From Arthrobacter sp. ISL-48 (GTDB taxonomy: Bacteria > Actinomycetota > Actinomycetes > Actinomycetales > Micrococcaceae), in contig NZ_JAGGPL010000018.1 of NCBI RefSeq assembly GCF_018613805.1, forward strand, positions 1 through 64,000: a stretch of DNA of 64,000 nucleotides, read 5' to 3'. Below the pieces are notes generated by a model. That model made no database searches, was not told the origin of the DNA, and worked only from the letters and a program-made list of their open reading frames with translations. The position numbers and the translations under genes are program-made. Numbering within the stretch: position 1 is the first letter of the stretch; each line of letters starts with the position of its first letter. Below, piece by piece: positions 56,500-64,000 of this stretch.

Positions 56500-58110
56500 C
56501 TACTGGATCTTGATCTCCGCAAGGCGAAGCCCGTAACCGTACCGGGTCTTGGGAGCAGCCAGTTTCGGGAGTGCCTTGATGTTGATGATGACGTACTGGG
56601 CCTGGACCGGCTCAGCCAGCGGCATGGTCAGGTCAGTTGAGGTGAAACTGTTCGTTCCCACCAGCTTGGCACCGTCCACGGATGGGCGATCGTTGGTGAG
56701 GACGCTGATGTTTCCGCCGGATGCTCCCAATTGGTTCAGGGTGATGGAGGAAATCCGGGCCGAGTTCTTAAGCTTGACAATGAGCGGTACGCCTTCGGGG
56801 GCCAGCCCGCCCCACGCTTCCGTGGCGAACTCCATGTCCGACCAGTAACTGGCAGCATTCCCGTCAAAGGCCTTCACCAAATCGCCGTCGTAAGTGGCAG
56901 CGAAGTCGAAGTCCCCCTGCCGGGTGATGCTCTCAATGGCTGGTGGCGCCGCTGGAGGCGCGGAACTCGCCGTCGGGCCGGTAGAACCGGTCCCCGGCGT
57001 GGAAGAAGAGGACGCACCGGAGGTGGTGTTTGCCTGCGGATCGCTTTTGAAGAGGCTGCCAAGGTTGGTAACAGCGAACACCAGGCCGGCAATCAGGACG
57101 ACGGCGAGAAGGCCGCCCACAAGCCAGCGCATGGAACGGGGTTCGCGCTCGGCTTCGTCCTCGTAGTCGTCCCCGGGCTCCGAAGCGGGCGGCATGGGCC
57201 TCTCAGATGAGGTGGACCGGGCAAAAGCAGGAAACATCTTCTTCGAGCCATCTGCCGCGCGTGGTTCCCTGGCCTCGGCTGGCTCTTCATCGGCGACGTT
57301 CGGATCCGCTGCAGCGTTGCCATAGTCGTCCTCCGACCAGAGCGACACCTTGGGAGAGCCGGGGCCCGGGCCGTCGTTCGATCCGGTGGTTTCCGAGCTT
57401 GGAGCATCAGCCTGCGGCATAACCGGCTGGACAGGCTGTGGTGCGGTGGCCTGCTGCCGGGCAGCGAAGTCTCTGGACGATTCAGCGCCCGGGGCATCCC
57501 TGCTGGCTCCCGCTCCACTGAAAGCGGCGGCATTTGCGGCACCCGAAGCGGCGGCACCTGCTGCCGCACTGGCACCTGGCGCACCCGAAGAAGGAGCCGA
57601 CGTCGGACGGGCCGGCGGCCTGGGGGGAACCACCGGGGCCGTCCCGTGAGCGTCAACCTCGGCCGGGTGGTTGTCCCGGTAACTGATGTAGCCGGCATCG
57701 ACGTTTTCTTCGTCGTCGTACGGTTCCGGCTCCTGCGACCGCGGCTGGCCGAAGATTTCACTGCCCAGCGTGTCCGTGAAGAAGGGCTCAACGTAAGGCG
57801 GGTTGGAGGCGACCACGAGGTCCAGCAGGTCTGCGGCTGAAGTGTGGTTGGTGATCAGGTACGTGGCAGCGTCGGTCACGCCGAGGTCCAGGACCTGGAC
57901 GTTGCCCGGGCGCTCACCCGTGGCAACCTCGCGTGCGCTCTGCGCCACCTGCTCGGTGTTGTCCGGCCCGGCAACCAGAATGCTGACCGGACGGTTGAGA
58001 ACCTGGTCCACCCCGTCCAGCACCAGATCGTGGCCGTGCGAGGTCAATACAGTGGCTGTGACCTTGTACCGGCCGCCGAGTACTGATCCAACATCGATCG
58101 GGTGGGACAC
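56500..58110 (-). CDS. Pseudokinase-like membrane protein with C-terminal discoidin-like domain, separate from MurJ
   Basis: This 536-residue protein has an N-terminal kinase-fold remnant (about residues 1-100): 'GSVLGGRYKVTATVLTSHGH' and 'NRPVSILVAGPD' mimic the glycine-loop and Lys strands, but no 'HRD' or 'DFG' motif occurs, so it cannot be an active kinase. A long Pro/Ala/Glu/Asp-rich cytoplasmic linker follows, then one membrane segment at about 327-349, then an extracytoplasmic discoidin-like domain (about 400-536). In mycobacteria the equivalent pseudokinase is fused to MurJ (MviN) and is bound by FhaA when phosphorylated. Here it is a separate gene, one gene downstream of murJ, with AGGAGGAACAC before the GTG start. 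Confidence 0.85.
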   Translation of the reverse strand: MSHPIDVGSVLGGRYKVTATVLTSHGHDLVLDGVDQVLNRPVSILVAGPDNTEQVAQSAREVATGERPGNVQVLDLGVTDAATYLITNHTSAADLLDLVVASNPPYVEPFFTDTLGSEIFGQPRSQEPEPYDDEENVDAGYISYRDNHPAEVDAHGTAPVVPPRPPARPTSAPSSGAPGASAAAGAAASGAANAAAFSGAGASRDAPGAESSRDFAARQQATAPQPVQPVMPQADAPSSETTGSNDGPGPGSPKVSLWSEDDYGNAAADPNVADEEPAEAREPRAADGSKKMFPAFARSTSSERPMPPASEPGDDYEDEAEREPRSMRWLVGGLLAVVLIAGLVFAVTNLGSLFKSDPQANTTSGASSSSTPGTGSTGPTASSAPPAAPPAIESITRQGDFDFAATYDGDLVKAFDGNAASYWSDMEFATEAWGGLAPEGVPLIVKLKNSARISSITLNQLGASGGNISVLTNDRPSVDGAKLVGTNSFTSTDLTMPLAEPVQAQYVIINIKALPKLAAPKTRYGYGLRLAEIKIQ

Positions 58111-58281
58111 GTGTTCCTCCTAGACTGTCCGGGAATTGCCGGTGTAGATGATGCCATCACCGGTCAAAGGCCTGCCGGCGAGCTGGCTGATGCTTCACTG
58201 CAACTACCCTTGTTCACAGTCGATCCTAGCCGATGGGCCGCGGCGGCCGGTGGAGACAGGCGGCCAAAAAGCCCGTCGGGA

Positions 58282-60399
58282 TCACTTTTTCCGCGGCCGC
58301 CGAGACCTGAAGTAGGGGTTGTGGCCAGCCTTTCCTTGGAACGTGTGACGGCCAGGCAAGGGGATCTCGTCGCGCAGCAGGCTCCCCCGCGACGTACCGG
58401 GTACGTCCTCGCCGGGGAGGTAGCGTGCATCCGTGGCGGCGCCCTCCGGGGCGGTTCCGCGGTCCACGGCAGGCCCCCGCGGTGCTAAGCGTTCGGGGGC
58501 CGGTCCCGCCCGGAAGGAGGCAGCGTCGAACTCGCCGGAGATCCGGGGAATCAGGCCGGTGTCCACCGAGACTGTGGCGCGGCCCGGCGTCGGATGTTGC
58601 GTTCCGGAGCCGCTCGCCTCCGCCGTGGATGACGACGGCGTCCCCACAGGAGCCGGCCCGGGCGTGCCCCGCCCGAAGCGACCCAGCAGGGGGCGCAGCA
58701 GATCCCGCAGTTCGGCCACGTGGAAGAGCTTGAGGAGGAACAGGTAGGCCACCAGCATGACCGGGCCGACGACGACGATCGTCACGAGGGCAGCGAGCCG
58801 GTCGCTCCACGCAAAGCCGTCCGGGCTGTAGCTGCCCATAAGCCACAGAGCCAAGGCGCCCGCCATGGCGGAACCGAGGGCTGCATACCCCATCCGGATG
58901 TACGAATTGGCGATCCGCGGGCCGTCCAGGTGCCCCAGGAGCCGGCGCAGGAAGTAGGCGCTGATGACCACCGAGAGGATATTGCCCACCATGTACAGGA
59001 TGGCAATGGCGTAGATGATCTGGCCCACGGGCAGGAACTGGATGGCAAAGGCACCGGCGACATACACGAAGGCCAGGAGGAGCTGGACGTAGAAGGGGGT
59101 GCGGGCGTCTTCGTTGGCATAGAAGACGCGGGACATCATGAAGTTGGCGCTCATGAAGGGGGTGCTCAGGGCCAGGATGGTGAGCGTCTGGGCCAGCATC
59201 ACGCCGTCCTGGCGATTTCCGCCGGAGAAGAACATACCCAAAGGTCCAGCCAGTGCGAAGAGGGCCAGGGCGCCAAAAACTGTGGCCACGGCCATGGTGC
59301 GCAGCCCGTGTGACAGGGCATCGCGAAGCTCCGCCCTGTTGCCGTCCTGGGAAGCGCGCGTCATGCGGTTAAAGAGCACGGTGGCCAGCGAAAGCGCGAT
59401 GATCGAGTGCGGCAGCAGGTACAACTGGCTTGCCACTTCCAGGACGGCATTACCGGGGAGCATGGCGGCAGCAGGGTCCTTGGCCTCCTGTAAGCGGAGG
59501 CGCTCTGCACCGGGAATGGTGGCGATCCTCATGACATACAGGAAGGCCAACTGCCCGACGGCGGCAGTCAGCAGGGTCCACACGCTCAGCTTCGCTGCCT
59601 GGCCCAGTCCCACACCCCGCCAGCCGAACCGGGGCCGGAGGCCCAGCTTCAGGCGGAACACCGGAATAAGCAGGATCGCTGTCTGGGCCACTACCCCGAT
59701 GGTGGAGAAACCCGCGACGAGCAGGGTCTGCGAGGAACCCCAGTTGTCCAGCGTGTGCGGATCGTCCAGGTTAGAGCCGAAGATCCAGATGAACATGCCC
59801 AGGCCGGCGATGGCCACGAGATTGTTAAGGATCGGGGCCCACATTGCCGGACCGAACGCCCCGTTGGCGTTGAGGACCTGGGTGAGCAGCGCGTAGAGGC
59901 CGTAAAAGAAGATCTGCGGCAGGCACCAGAATGCAAAGGCAACCGCCAGCGACTTTTGCTGTGGCGAATAGCCCTGGGTGGTCAGCTCGATGACCCAGGG
60001 GGCGGCGAGGGTGACCAGCGCGGTAAGCCCCAGCAGGAGCAGCACAGCCAGCGTCAGCAGCCGGCTGATGTAGTCCGCTCCCCTGTCCGCAGCCTTGCTG
60101 GCCTTGATGATCTGCGGCACCAGCACGGCGTTGAACACGCCTCCGGCCACCAGCAGGAAGATCAGGTTGGGCAGGTTGTTCGCATTGATGAACGTGTCAT
60201 TGACCGTGGAACCAAGCCCCAGCGCGGCACCAAGCATCCACGTCTTGCCGAAGCCCAGGAAGCGCGAAACCAGAGTGCCCGCGGCCATGATGGCACTGGA
60301 GCGGGACTCACTCTGCTGCGCCGGAGCCGGCTGGGCAGCAGCGGGCCCCGACTCACCGGCAGGGCTTGCATTATCGGAAGGAAAGTTGGTAGCTGACAT
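58282..60399 (-). CDS. murJ: Lipid II flippase MurJ (MviN)
   Basis: This 705-residue protein flips lipid II across the membrane. It has about fourteen membrane helices over residues 30-545. Typical stretches are 'GTLVSRFLGFGKTWMLGAAL', 'NTFINANNLPNLIFLLVAGG' and 'LAPWVIELTTQGYS'-like blocks. A 'C-tail' of about 150 residues follows, Pro/Gly/Arg-rich and ending 'SRRPRKK'; it is probably disordered. Mycobacterial MurJ carries a pseudokinase after this point; here that part is the neighbouring gene at 56500. The gap between the two is about 170 bases. The ATG at 60399 has a weak upstream GGGTGAG. Confidence 0.93.
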   Translation of the reverse strand: MSATNFPSDNASPAGESGPAAAQPAPAQQSESRSSAIMAAGTLVSRFLGFGKTWMLGAALGLGSTVNDTFINANNLPNLIFLLVAGGVFNAVLVPQIIKASKAADRGADYISRLLTLAVLLLLGLTALVTLAAPWVIELTTQGYSPQQKSLAVAFAFWCLPQIFFYGLYALLTQVLNANGAFGPAMWAPILNNLVAIAGLGMFIWIFGSNLDDPHTLDNWGSSQTLLVAGFSTIGVVAQTAILLIPVFRLKLGLRPRFGWRGVGLGQAAKLSVWTLLTAAVGQLAFLYVMRIATIPGAERLRLQEAKDPAAAMLPGNAVLEVASQLYLLPHSIIALSLATVLFNRMTRASQDGNRAELRDALSHGLRTMAVATVFGALALFALAGPLGMFFSGGNRQDGVMLAQTLTILALSTPFMSANFMMSRVFYANEDARTPFYVQLLLAFVYVAGAFAIQFLPVGQIIYAIAILYMVGNILSVVISAYFLRRLLGHLDGPRIANSYIRMGYAALGSAMAGALALWLMGSYSPDGFAWSDRLAALVTIVVVGPVMLVAYLFLLKLFHVAELRDLLRPLLGRFGRGTPGPAPVGTPSSSTAEASGSGTQHPTPGRATVSVDTGLIPRISGEFDAASFRAGPAPERLAPRGPAVDRGTAPEGAATDARYLPGEDVPGTSRGSLLRDEIPLPGRHTFQGKAGHNPYFRSRRPRKK

Positions 60400-60468
60400 C
60401 GACTTTATCGTCTCACCCGGACACGGTTAACGCCGCAATGCATGGGCCGACTAAAGCGAGCACAAAGC

Positions 60469-61017
60469 TCAAAGGTGCTCTGGCAGGACTTCCCGCGCCA
60501 GGTCCGCGATACGCCGCTCATTCGGAAAGGAGAGCTTGCGCGCCAACTCCTGGATGGGCACCCACGCCACGTCAACGGCCTCCTGATCGGGATCGTTCTC
60601 GATGGTGAGCTCCCCGCCGGTGGCCCGCAGGAGGTAGTGGTGCACGGTTTTGTGGACGCGGTGCCCGCTGACCGTGAACCAGTAATCGATGCTGCCCAGC
60701 GGAGCAAGAATGCGCCCGTCAATGCCTGTTTCTTCGGCGATCTCCCGGACGGCAGCCTGTTCGTTGTTTTCGTTGCCTTCCGGATGGCCCTTTGGCAGGC
60801 ACCACTCCAGCCGACCGCCCCTATTAAGGCGGGCAATAATTGCGACCCTAAGTTCGGCGTCGGACGTGTCCACCACAACGCCGCCAGCAGAGATTTCCTC
60901 CACCGTAGGGAGCGAGGCCGGCGCCGAATGCGGGGCAGGCGCGACATGGGCACCGATTGCCGACGGCAACGGTGGGTTTGTCCTCCTGCCGGGAGCGCTC
61001 GGTACGGGATGGGCCAT
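60469..61017 (-). CDS. NUDIX hydrolase
   Basis: This 182-residue hydrolase has a complete NUDIX box, 'GHPEGNENNEQAAVREIAEE' plus 'TGI', matching GX5EX7REUXEEXGU. Such enzymes cleave nucleoside diphosphates linked to another group. A ~45-residue Pro/Ala/Arg-rich N-terminus precedes the fold. This gene occupies the same place between mviN/murJ and pcnA as the mycobacterial mutT4, which is a useful guide but not proof of substrate. I chose the ATG at 61017; an open frame extends to 61275 across the pcnA promoter. It is divergent from pcnA. Confidence 0.9.
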   Translation of the reverse strand: MAHPVPSAPGRRTNPPLPSAIGAHVAPAPHSAPASLPTVEEISAGGVVVDTSDAELRVAIIARLNRGGRLEWCLPKGHPEGNENNEQAAVREIAEETGIDGRILAPLGSIDYWFTVSGHRVHKTVHHYLLRATGGELTIENDPDQEAVDVAWVPIQELARKLSFPNERRIADLAREVLPEHL

Positions 61018-61176
61018 GAAGTCCACTCTAACGACTCTTGCCCCCCGGTGATGACCGGAACATGACATCAAGATGGACTGCGTATGACGCGCTTTGCTGG
61101 CCTTCGAGCGAATAGGCAAGATCTTGACACGATTTTGGCCTGCCGAGCCGCTGGTTTCTGACAAGCTTAAGTAACT

Positions 61177-62685
61177 ATGGCGCACGCACATCACAAGACT
61201 GATACCCACACCGTCGATTTCCAGGTGGATCCAGTGGTCCTGGAGCTCGGCCAGCGCTTTGTCGACGCCGGCCACGAACTGTCGCTGGTGGGGGGGCCGG
61301 TGCGGGATCTATTCCTCGGGCGGACGTCGCCTGACCTGGACTTCACCACGGACGCAACACCCGACCAGACGGTGGCCCTGATCAAGAAATGGGCTGACAA
61401 CTACTGGGAAATCGGCCGGGCCTTCGGAACCATCGGCATGCGTAAGGCGGGCTTCCAGATCGAGGTCACCACGTACCGTGCCGAGGCCTACGATCCTGAG
61501 TCCCGAAAGCCCGTGGTGGCCTTCGGCTCCTCCCTGACAGATGATCTTCTACGCCGCGATTTCACTATTAACGCCATGGCACTGCGGTTGCCCACCCTGG
61601 AACTCATCGACCCGTTCGGCGGCGTCCGGGACCTCCACGCCTCGGTGCTGGCCACGCCCGGAGCACCCGAAGCCTCCTTCTCTGACGATCCCCTCCGGAT
61701 GATGCGCGCGGCACGGTTTGCGTCCCAGCTCGGGATCAGCGTGCACGACGACGTCCGGCTGGCCATGAGCCAGATGGCCGAACGGATCACCATCATTTCC
61801 GCAGAACGGGTCCGAGACGAGCTGGTCAAGCTCATTTGCGGCGCCAGCCCCCGCGTGGGCGTTGACCTGCTGGTGGAAACGGGCTTGGCGGAGTTTGTGC
61901 TGCCCGAAGTGTCGGCGTTGCGGCTCGAATCGGATGAGCACCACCGCCATAAAGATGTGTACCAGCACTCCCTGCAGGTACTGGAGCAGGCCGCAGGCCT
62001 GGAAACAGATTCCGACGGCGACGTGCCCGCCCCGGATTTCGTGCTGCGGTTCGCAGCTTTGATGCACGACGTCGGCAAGCCGGCAACGCGCCGTTTTGAA
62101 CCGGGCGGCGCCGTCAGCTTCCGCCACCACGACATGGTGGGATCCAAGCTCACGGCGAAACGGATGAAGGCCCTGCGCTTCGACAACGACACTATCAAGG
62201 CAGTGGCCCGCCTGGTGGAGCTGCACATGCGGTTCTACGGCTACGGAGAGGCCGGCTGGAGTGACTCGGCCGTCCGCCGCTACGTCACTGACGCCGGCCC
62301 GCTGCTTGAACGGCTGCATCTGCTGACACGCTCGGACGTCACCACACGCAACCAGCGGAAGGCCGAAAGGCTCGCTTTTGCCTACGATGACCTTGAAGCC
62401 CGGATTGCGGCCCTGCGGGAGCAGGAGTCCCTGGACGCCGTCCGTCCGGATCTTGACGGCGCCCAGATCATGGCCATCCTGGGCATCAAACCGGGACCCG
62501 TCGTAGGCCGGGCTTATAAGTTCCTGCTCGACGAACGGATGGAATACGGTCCCTTGCAGCCGGATGACGCGAGGTCCAGGCTGCTTCGCTGGTGGGCGGA
62601 GCAGCCCGAATCAGCGCCTCCGGTGCCGGAGGCGGACAAGTCCCCTGCCGGCGTCGAACTTTCCCCCAAAGAGGAGTCCAAGTGA
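61177..62685 (+). CDS. pcnA: tRNA nucleotidyltransferase/poly(A) polymerase family protein (CCA-adding)
   Basis: This 502-residue protein is a class II nucleotidyltransferase that adds CCA to tRNA 3' ends. The head motif is 'LVGGPVRDLFLGRTSPDLDF', with metal-binding Asp53 and Asp55. The helical body follows, including 'DDLLRRDFTINAMALRL'. An HD hydrolase domain is also present, with 'HHRHKDVYQHS' and 'LMHDVGKPATRRFE' near residue 300. Two tRNAs in this window lack an encoded CCA, so this activity would be needed. The phosphatase gene overlaps its stop codon. It is divergent from the NUDIX gene. Confidence 0.93.
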   Translation: MAHAHHKTDTHTVDFQVDPVVLELGQRFVDAGHELSLVGGPVRDLFLGRTSPDLDFTTDATPDQTVALIKKWADNYWEIGRAFGTIGMRKAGFQIEVTTYRAEAYDPESRKPVVAFGSSLTDDLLRRDFTINAMALRLPTLELIDPFGGVRDLHASVLATPGAPEASFSDDPLRMMRAARFASQLGISVHDDVRLAMSQMAERITIISAERVRDELVKLICGASPRVGVDLLVETGLAEFVLPEVSALRLESDEHHRHKDVYQHSLQVLEQAAGLETDSDGDVPAPDFVLRFAALMHDVGKPATRRFEPGGAVSFRHHDMVGSKLTAKRMKALRFDNDTIKAVARLVELHMRFYGYGEAGWSDSAVRRYVTDAGPLLERLHLLTRSDVTTRNQRKAERLAFAYDDLEARIAALREQESLDAVRPDLDGAQIMAILGIKPGPVVGRAYKFLLDERMEYGPLQPDDARSRLLRWWAEQPESAPPVPEADKSPAGVELSPKEESK

Positions 62686-63266
62686 ACGTTCCGATGATGA
62701 CGCCCCGTCCTCAGCTCTGGATTTTGCGCCACGGTGAGACCGAATGGTCGAAGAGCGGACAATACACAGGCCTCACGGACCTGCCCCTGACCGTGGAGGG
62801 CGAGCAGCAGGCAGTGGAGGCACGGAAGGTCCTGGATTCCGTTGACTTCGATCTGGTGCTGACGTCTCCCCTGCGCCGGGCCCGCCGCACGGCAGAACTG
62901 GCAGGCTTCCCTGACGCCCAGCATGAGCCCCTCGCCGTGGAATGGAACTACGGCGACTACGAGGGCATCAGCTCGGACCTGATCCGCAAAGACAACCCGG
63001 ACTACCTGATCTGGACGCATGGCGTGCCCAACGGCGAAACCCTGGACGAGGTGGCTGCCCGCGCGGACAAGATCGTGGCACGGGTGCTCGAATCAGGGTT
63101 AGACAACGTGCTCATTGTGGCCCACGGACATTTCTCCAGGATTCTCACCGCGCGCTGGCTCGAGCTCCCGCCCGGCGAAGGCCGGCACTTCATCCTGGGA
63201 ACGGCTAAGGTGTGCACCCTTGGCTGGGATAAAAAGACTCCGGCCATTGTCCGATGGGGACTATAA
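62682..63266 (+). CDS. Histidine phosphatase (phosphoglycerate-mutase-like)
   Basis: This 194-residue enzyme carries the 'LRHGETEWS' motif of the histidine phosphatase superfamily, with the catalytic His17. The second phosphopocket His lies in 'VLIVAHGHFSRILTARWL' near residue 145, and 'EWNYGDYEG' holds the proton donor Glu. The substrate could be a sugar phosphate or another small phospho-compound. The GTG at 62682 overlaps the pcnA stop (GTGA) with GAGGAG six bases upstream, so the two genes are coupled; downstream ATGs at 62694 and 62697 are weaker. Confidence 0.9.
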   Translation: MNVPMMTPRPQLWILRHGETEWSKSGQYTGLTDLPLTVEGEQQAVEARKVLDSVDFDLVLTSPLRRARRTAELAGFPDAQHEPLAVEWNYGDYEGISSDLIRKDNPDYLIWTHGVPNGETLDEVAARADKIVARVLESGLDNVLIVAHGHFSRILTARWLELPPGEGRHFILGTAKVCTLGWDKKTPAIVRWGL

Positions 63267-63914
63267 AAGCCGTATTTACAATCTTTCTTGAAATCTTTGC
63301 GGATTAAGTGGCGAACTGCTGTATTCGTAGTGTAATTTTATTTCTGACCCCAGAGCGGATTGCCGGGGTCACGGCGCACGTTGCCTGGCGAGTCAGCCCG
63401 AGCAGCGGCAGAGCGGAAAAGGAGGTTGGGAAAATGATTACTTTGACTAGCGGATGGAAGATGACCATCGCCGCGTTCCCGGCCCCTGTCGCTCATGCAC
63501 GCCGTCTTGACCGACGAACTGACTCCTAGGACTCTGCGCTCCTGGTGCCCGGCACCAGTGCAGCGATAGCAGTTCAGTAGCCGCCCCGTCAGTGGGTGGC
63601 TGAAGGTCAGCGTCCGTCCATGCGGAACCCTTTGCGCAGCATCCCATAGTTCGGAACCAGCTTCTTGTTGGGTCTGCCGTGCAATTGCCTCAGGCGCCGC
63701 AATTTCGCTTTTGCGAAATCACCACTAATCAAGCCGGGCATTTCTTTGTCCAAATTTACGCCCGATATTGTCGCGACTTTAGACGGCTCTATTTGTCATG
63801 CCCATTTCCATTCCCGGATGTTCAAGGAAACGATGACCGCCTCAAATGCCGCAACATCCCGCTCCCAGCCTGTCACCCGGGCTGCCCGAAACCCGCGGAA
63901 GGAGGTGACTAAGA
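63267..63914. other. AT-richer spacer after the phosphatase gene
   Basis: This 648-base stretch looks visibly richer in A and T (for example 63275-63350 and 63700-63800) than its neighbours. It holds a tiny ORF at 63434-63529 and a short stem at 63702-63719 (ATTTCGC, TTTT, GCGAAAT). I see no full-length gene. Confidence 0.5.
63434..63529 (+). CDS. Short ORF with strong ribosome-binding site (31 codons)
   Basis: The sequence GGAGGTTGGGAAA directly precedes an ATG at 63434 that opens 31 codons: 'MITLTSGWKMTIAAFPAPVA' then 'HARRLDRRTDS'. The strong Shine-Dalgarno sequence is the only support; I do not recognise the peptide. It is not hydrophobic enough to be a clear membrane peptide. A leader-peptide role is conceivable, but the next start is about 385 bases away. 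Confidence 0.35.
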   Translation: MITLTSGWKMTIAAFPAPVAHARRLDRRTDS

Positions 63915-64000
63915 TGATCAAGAAGATCCAGGAAATGCTGTTTTCCGGCCGCAAGCCAGTCCGTGACAGCCCCCGAAAATTCAATGGGGAACTGCTGGAC
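63915..64000 (+). CDS. Start of an unidentified gene, truncated by the window edge
   Basis: A near-perfect Shine-Dalgarno sequence (AGGAGGTGA at 63901-63909) sits six bases before an ATG at 63915. The frame is open to the window end, covering 28 full codons: 'MIKKIQEMLFSGRKPVRDSP' then 'RKFNGELL'. I do not recognise the protein. The positively charged start followed by a short hydrophobic patch does not form a signal peptide. Only the rest of the gene could decide it. Confidence 0.5.

Overview
This window is the replication-origin region of a high-GC actinobacterial chromosome, most likely Arthrobacter, Pseudarthrobacter or a near relative in the Micrococcaceae. The gene order is the classic actinobacterial origin block. 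On the minus strand, running away from the origin, are dnaA, dnaN, gnd, recF, a DUF721/DciA gene, gyrB, gyrA, a DUF3566 gene, tRNA-Ile and tRNA-Ala. On the plus strand are rpmH, rnpA, yidD, yidC, khpB, rsmG, parA and parB. Small markers such as CrgA, a DLW-39 peptide, a class E sortase and a PASTA-kinase cluster fit the same group. The genus is inferred from gene content and protein style; no database search was run.

Bases 1-10,150 are an accessory arm: a MarR regulator, a divergent LysR-like effector domain/DUF5997 pair, small hypotheticals, a BNR-repeat protein, a flavin-split-barrel stress protein, an amine oxidase with its divergent TetR regulator, and an L-talarate/galactarate dehydratase with its FadR-type regulator. 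Several of these carry visible operators. A tRNA-Leu follows.

Bases 10,600-22,850 hold the cell-wall and division signalling cluster fhaA-fhaB-pstP-rodA-pbpA-pknA-pknB, then trpG, a 56-codon membrane peptide and a sortase on the opposite strand, then crgA and tag. Bases 22,850-25,770 carry an AhpD-like gene and an MFS exporter flanked on both sides by DnaA-box-rich spacers. Bases 25,770-32,010 hold a rhomboid protease, a cyclophilin, an amphipathic-repeat protein, a GT2 glycosyltransferase, a DMT exporter, a GH16-like lipoprotein and two tRNAs.

Bases 32,100-44,240 are the replication core, with DnaA boxes on both sides of dnaA and an AT-rich stretch between dnaA and dnaN. Bases 44,240-49,930 are the rpmH-parB operon region. 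From 49,930 to about 54,850 I see no convincing protein gene. That stretch holds seven of the window's parS sites (TGTTTCACGTGAAACA or one to two changes), another cluster of DnaA boxes and a short GC-rich tandem repeat; it looks like the chromosomal centromere. An eighth parS forms the stem of the parB terminator and a ninth lies inside the 5' part of parA.

Bases 54,850-63,270 hold trxB-trxA with a SigR/SigH-type promoter, a pseudokinase gene separate from murJ, murJ, a NUDIX hydrolase, a CCA-adding enzyme family gene and a histidine phosphatase. The last 700 bases contain AT-rich spacer, a tiny ORF and the start of an unidentified gene that runs off the window.
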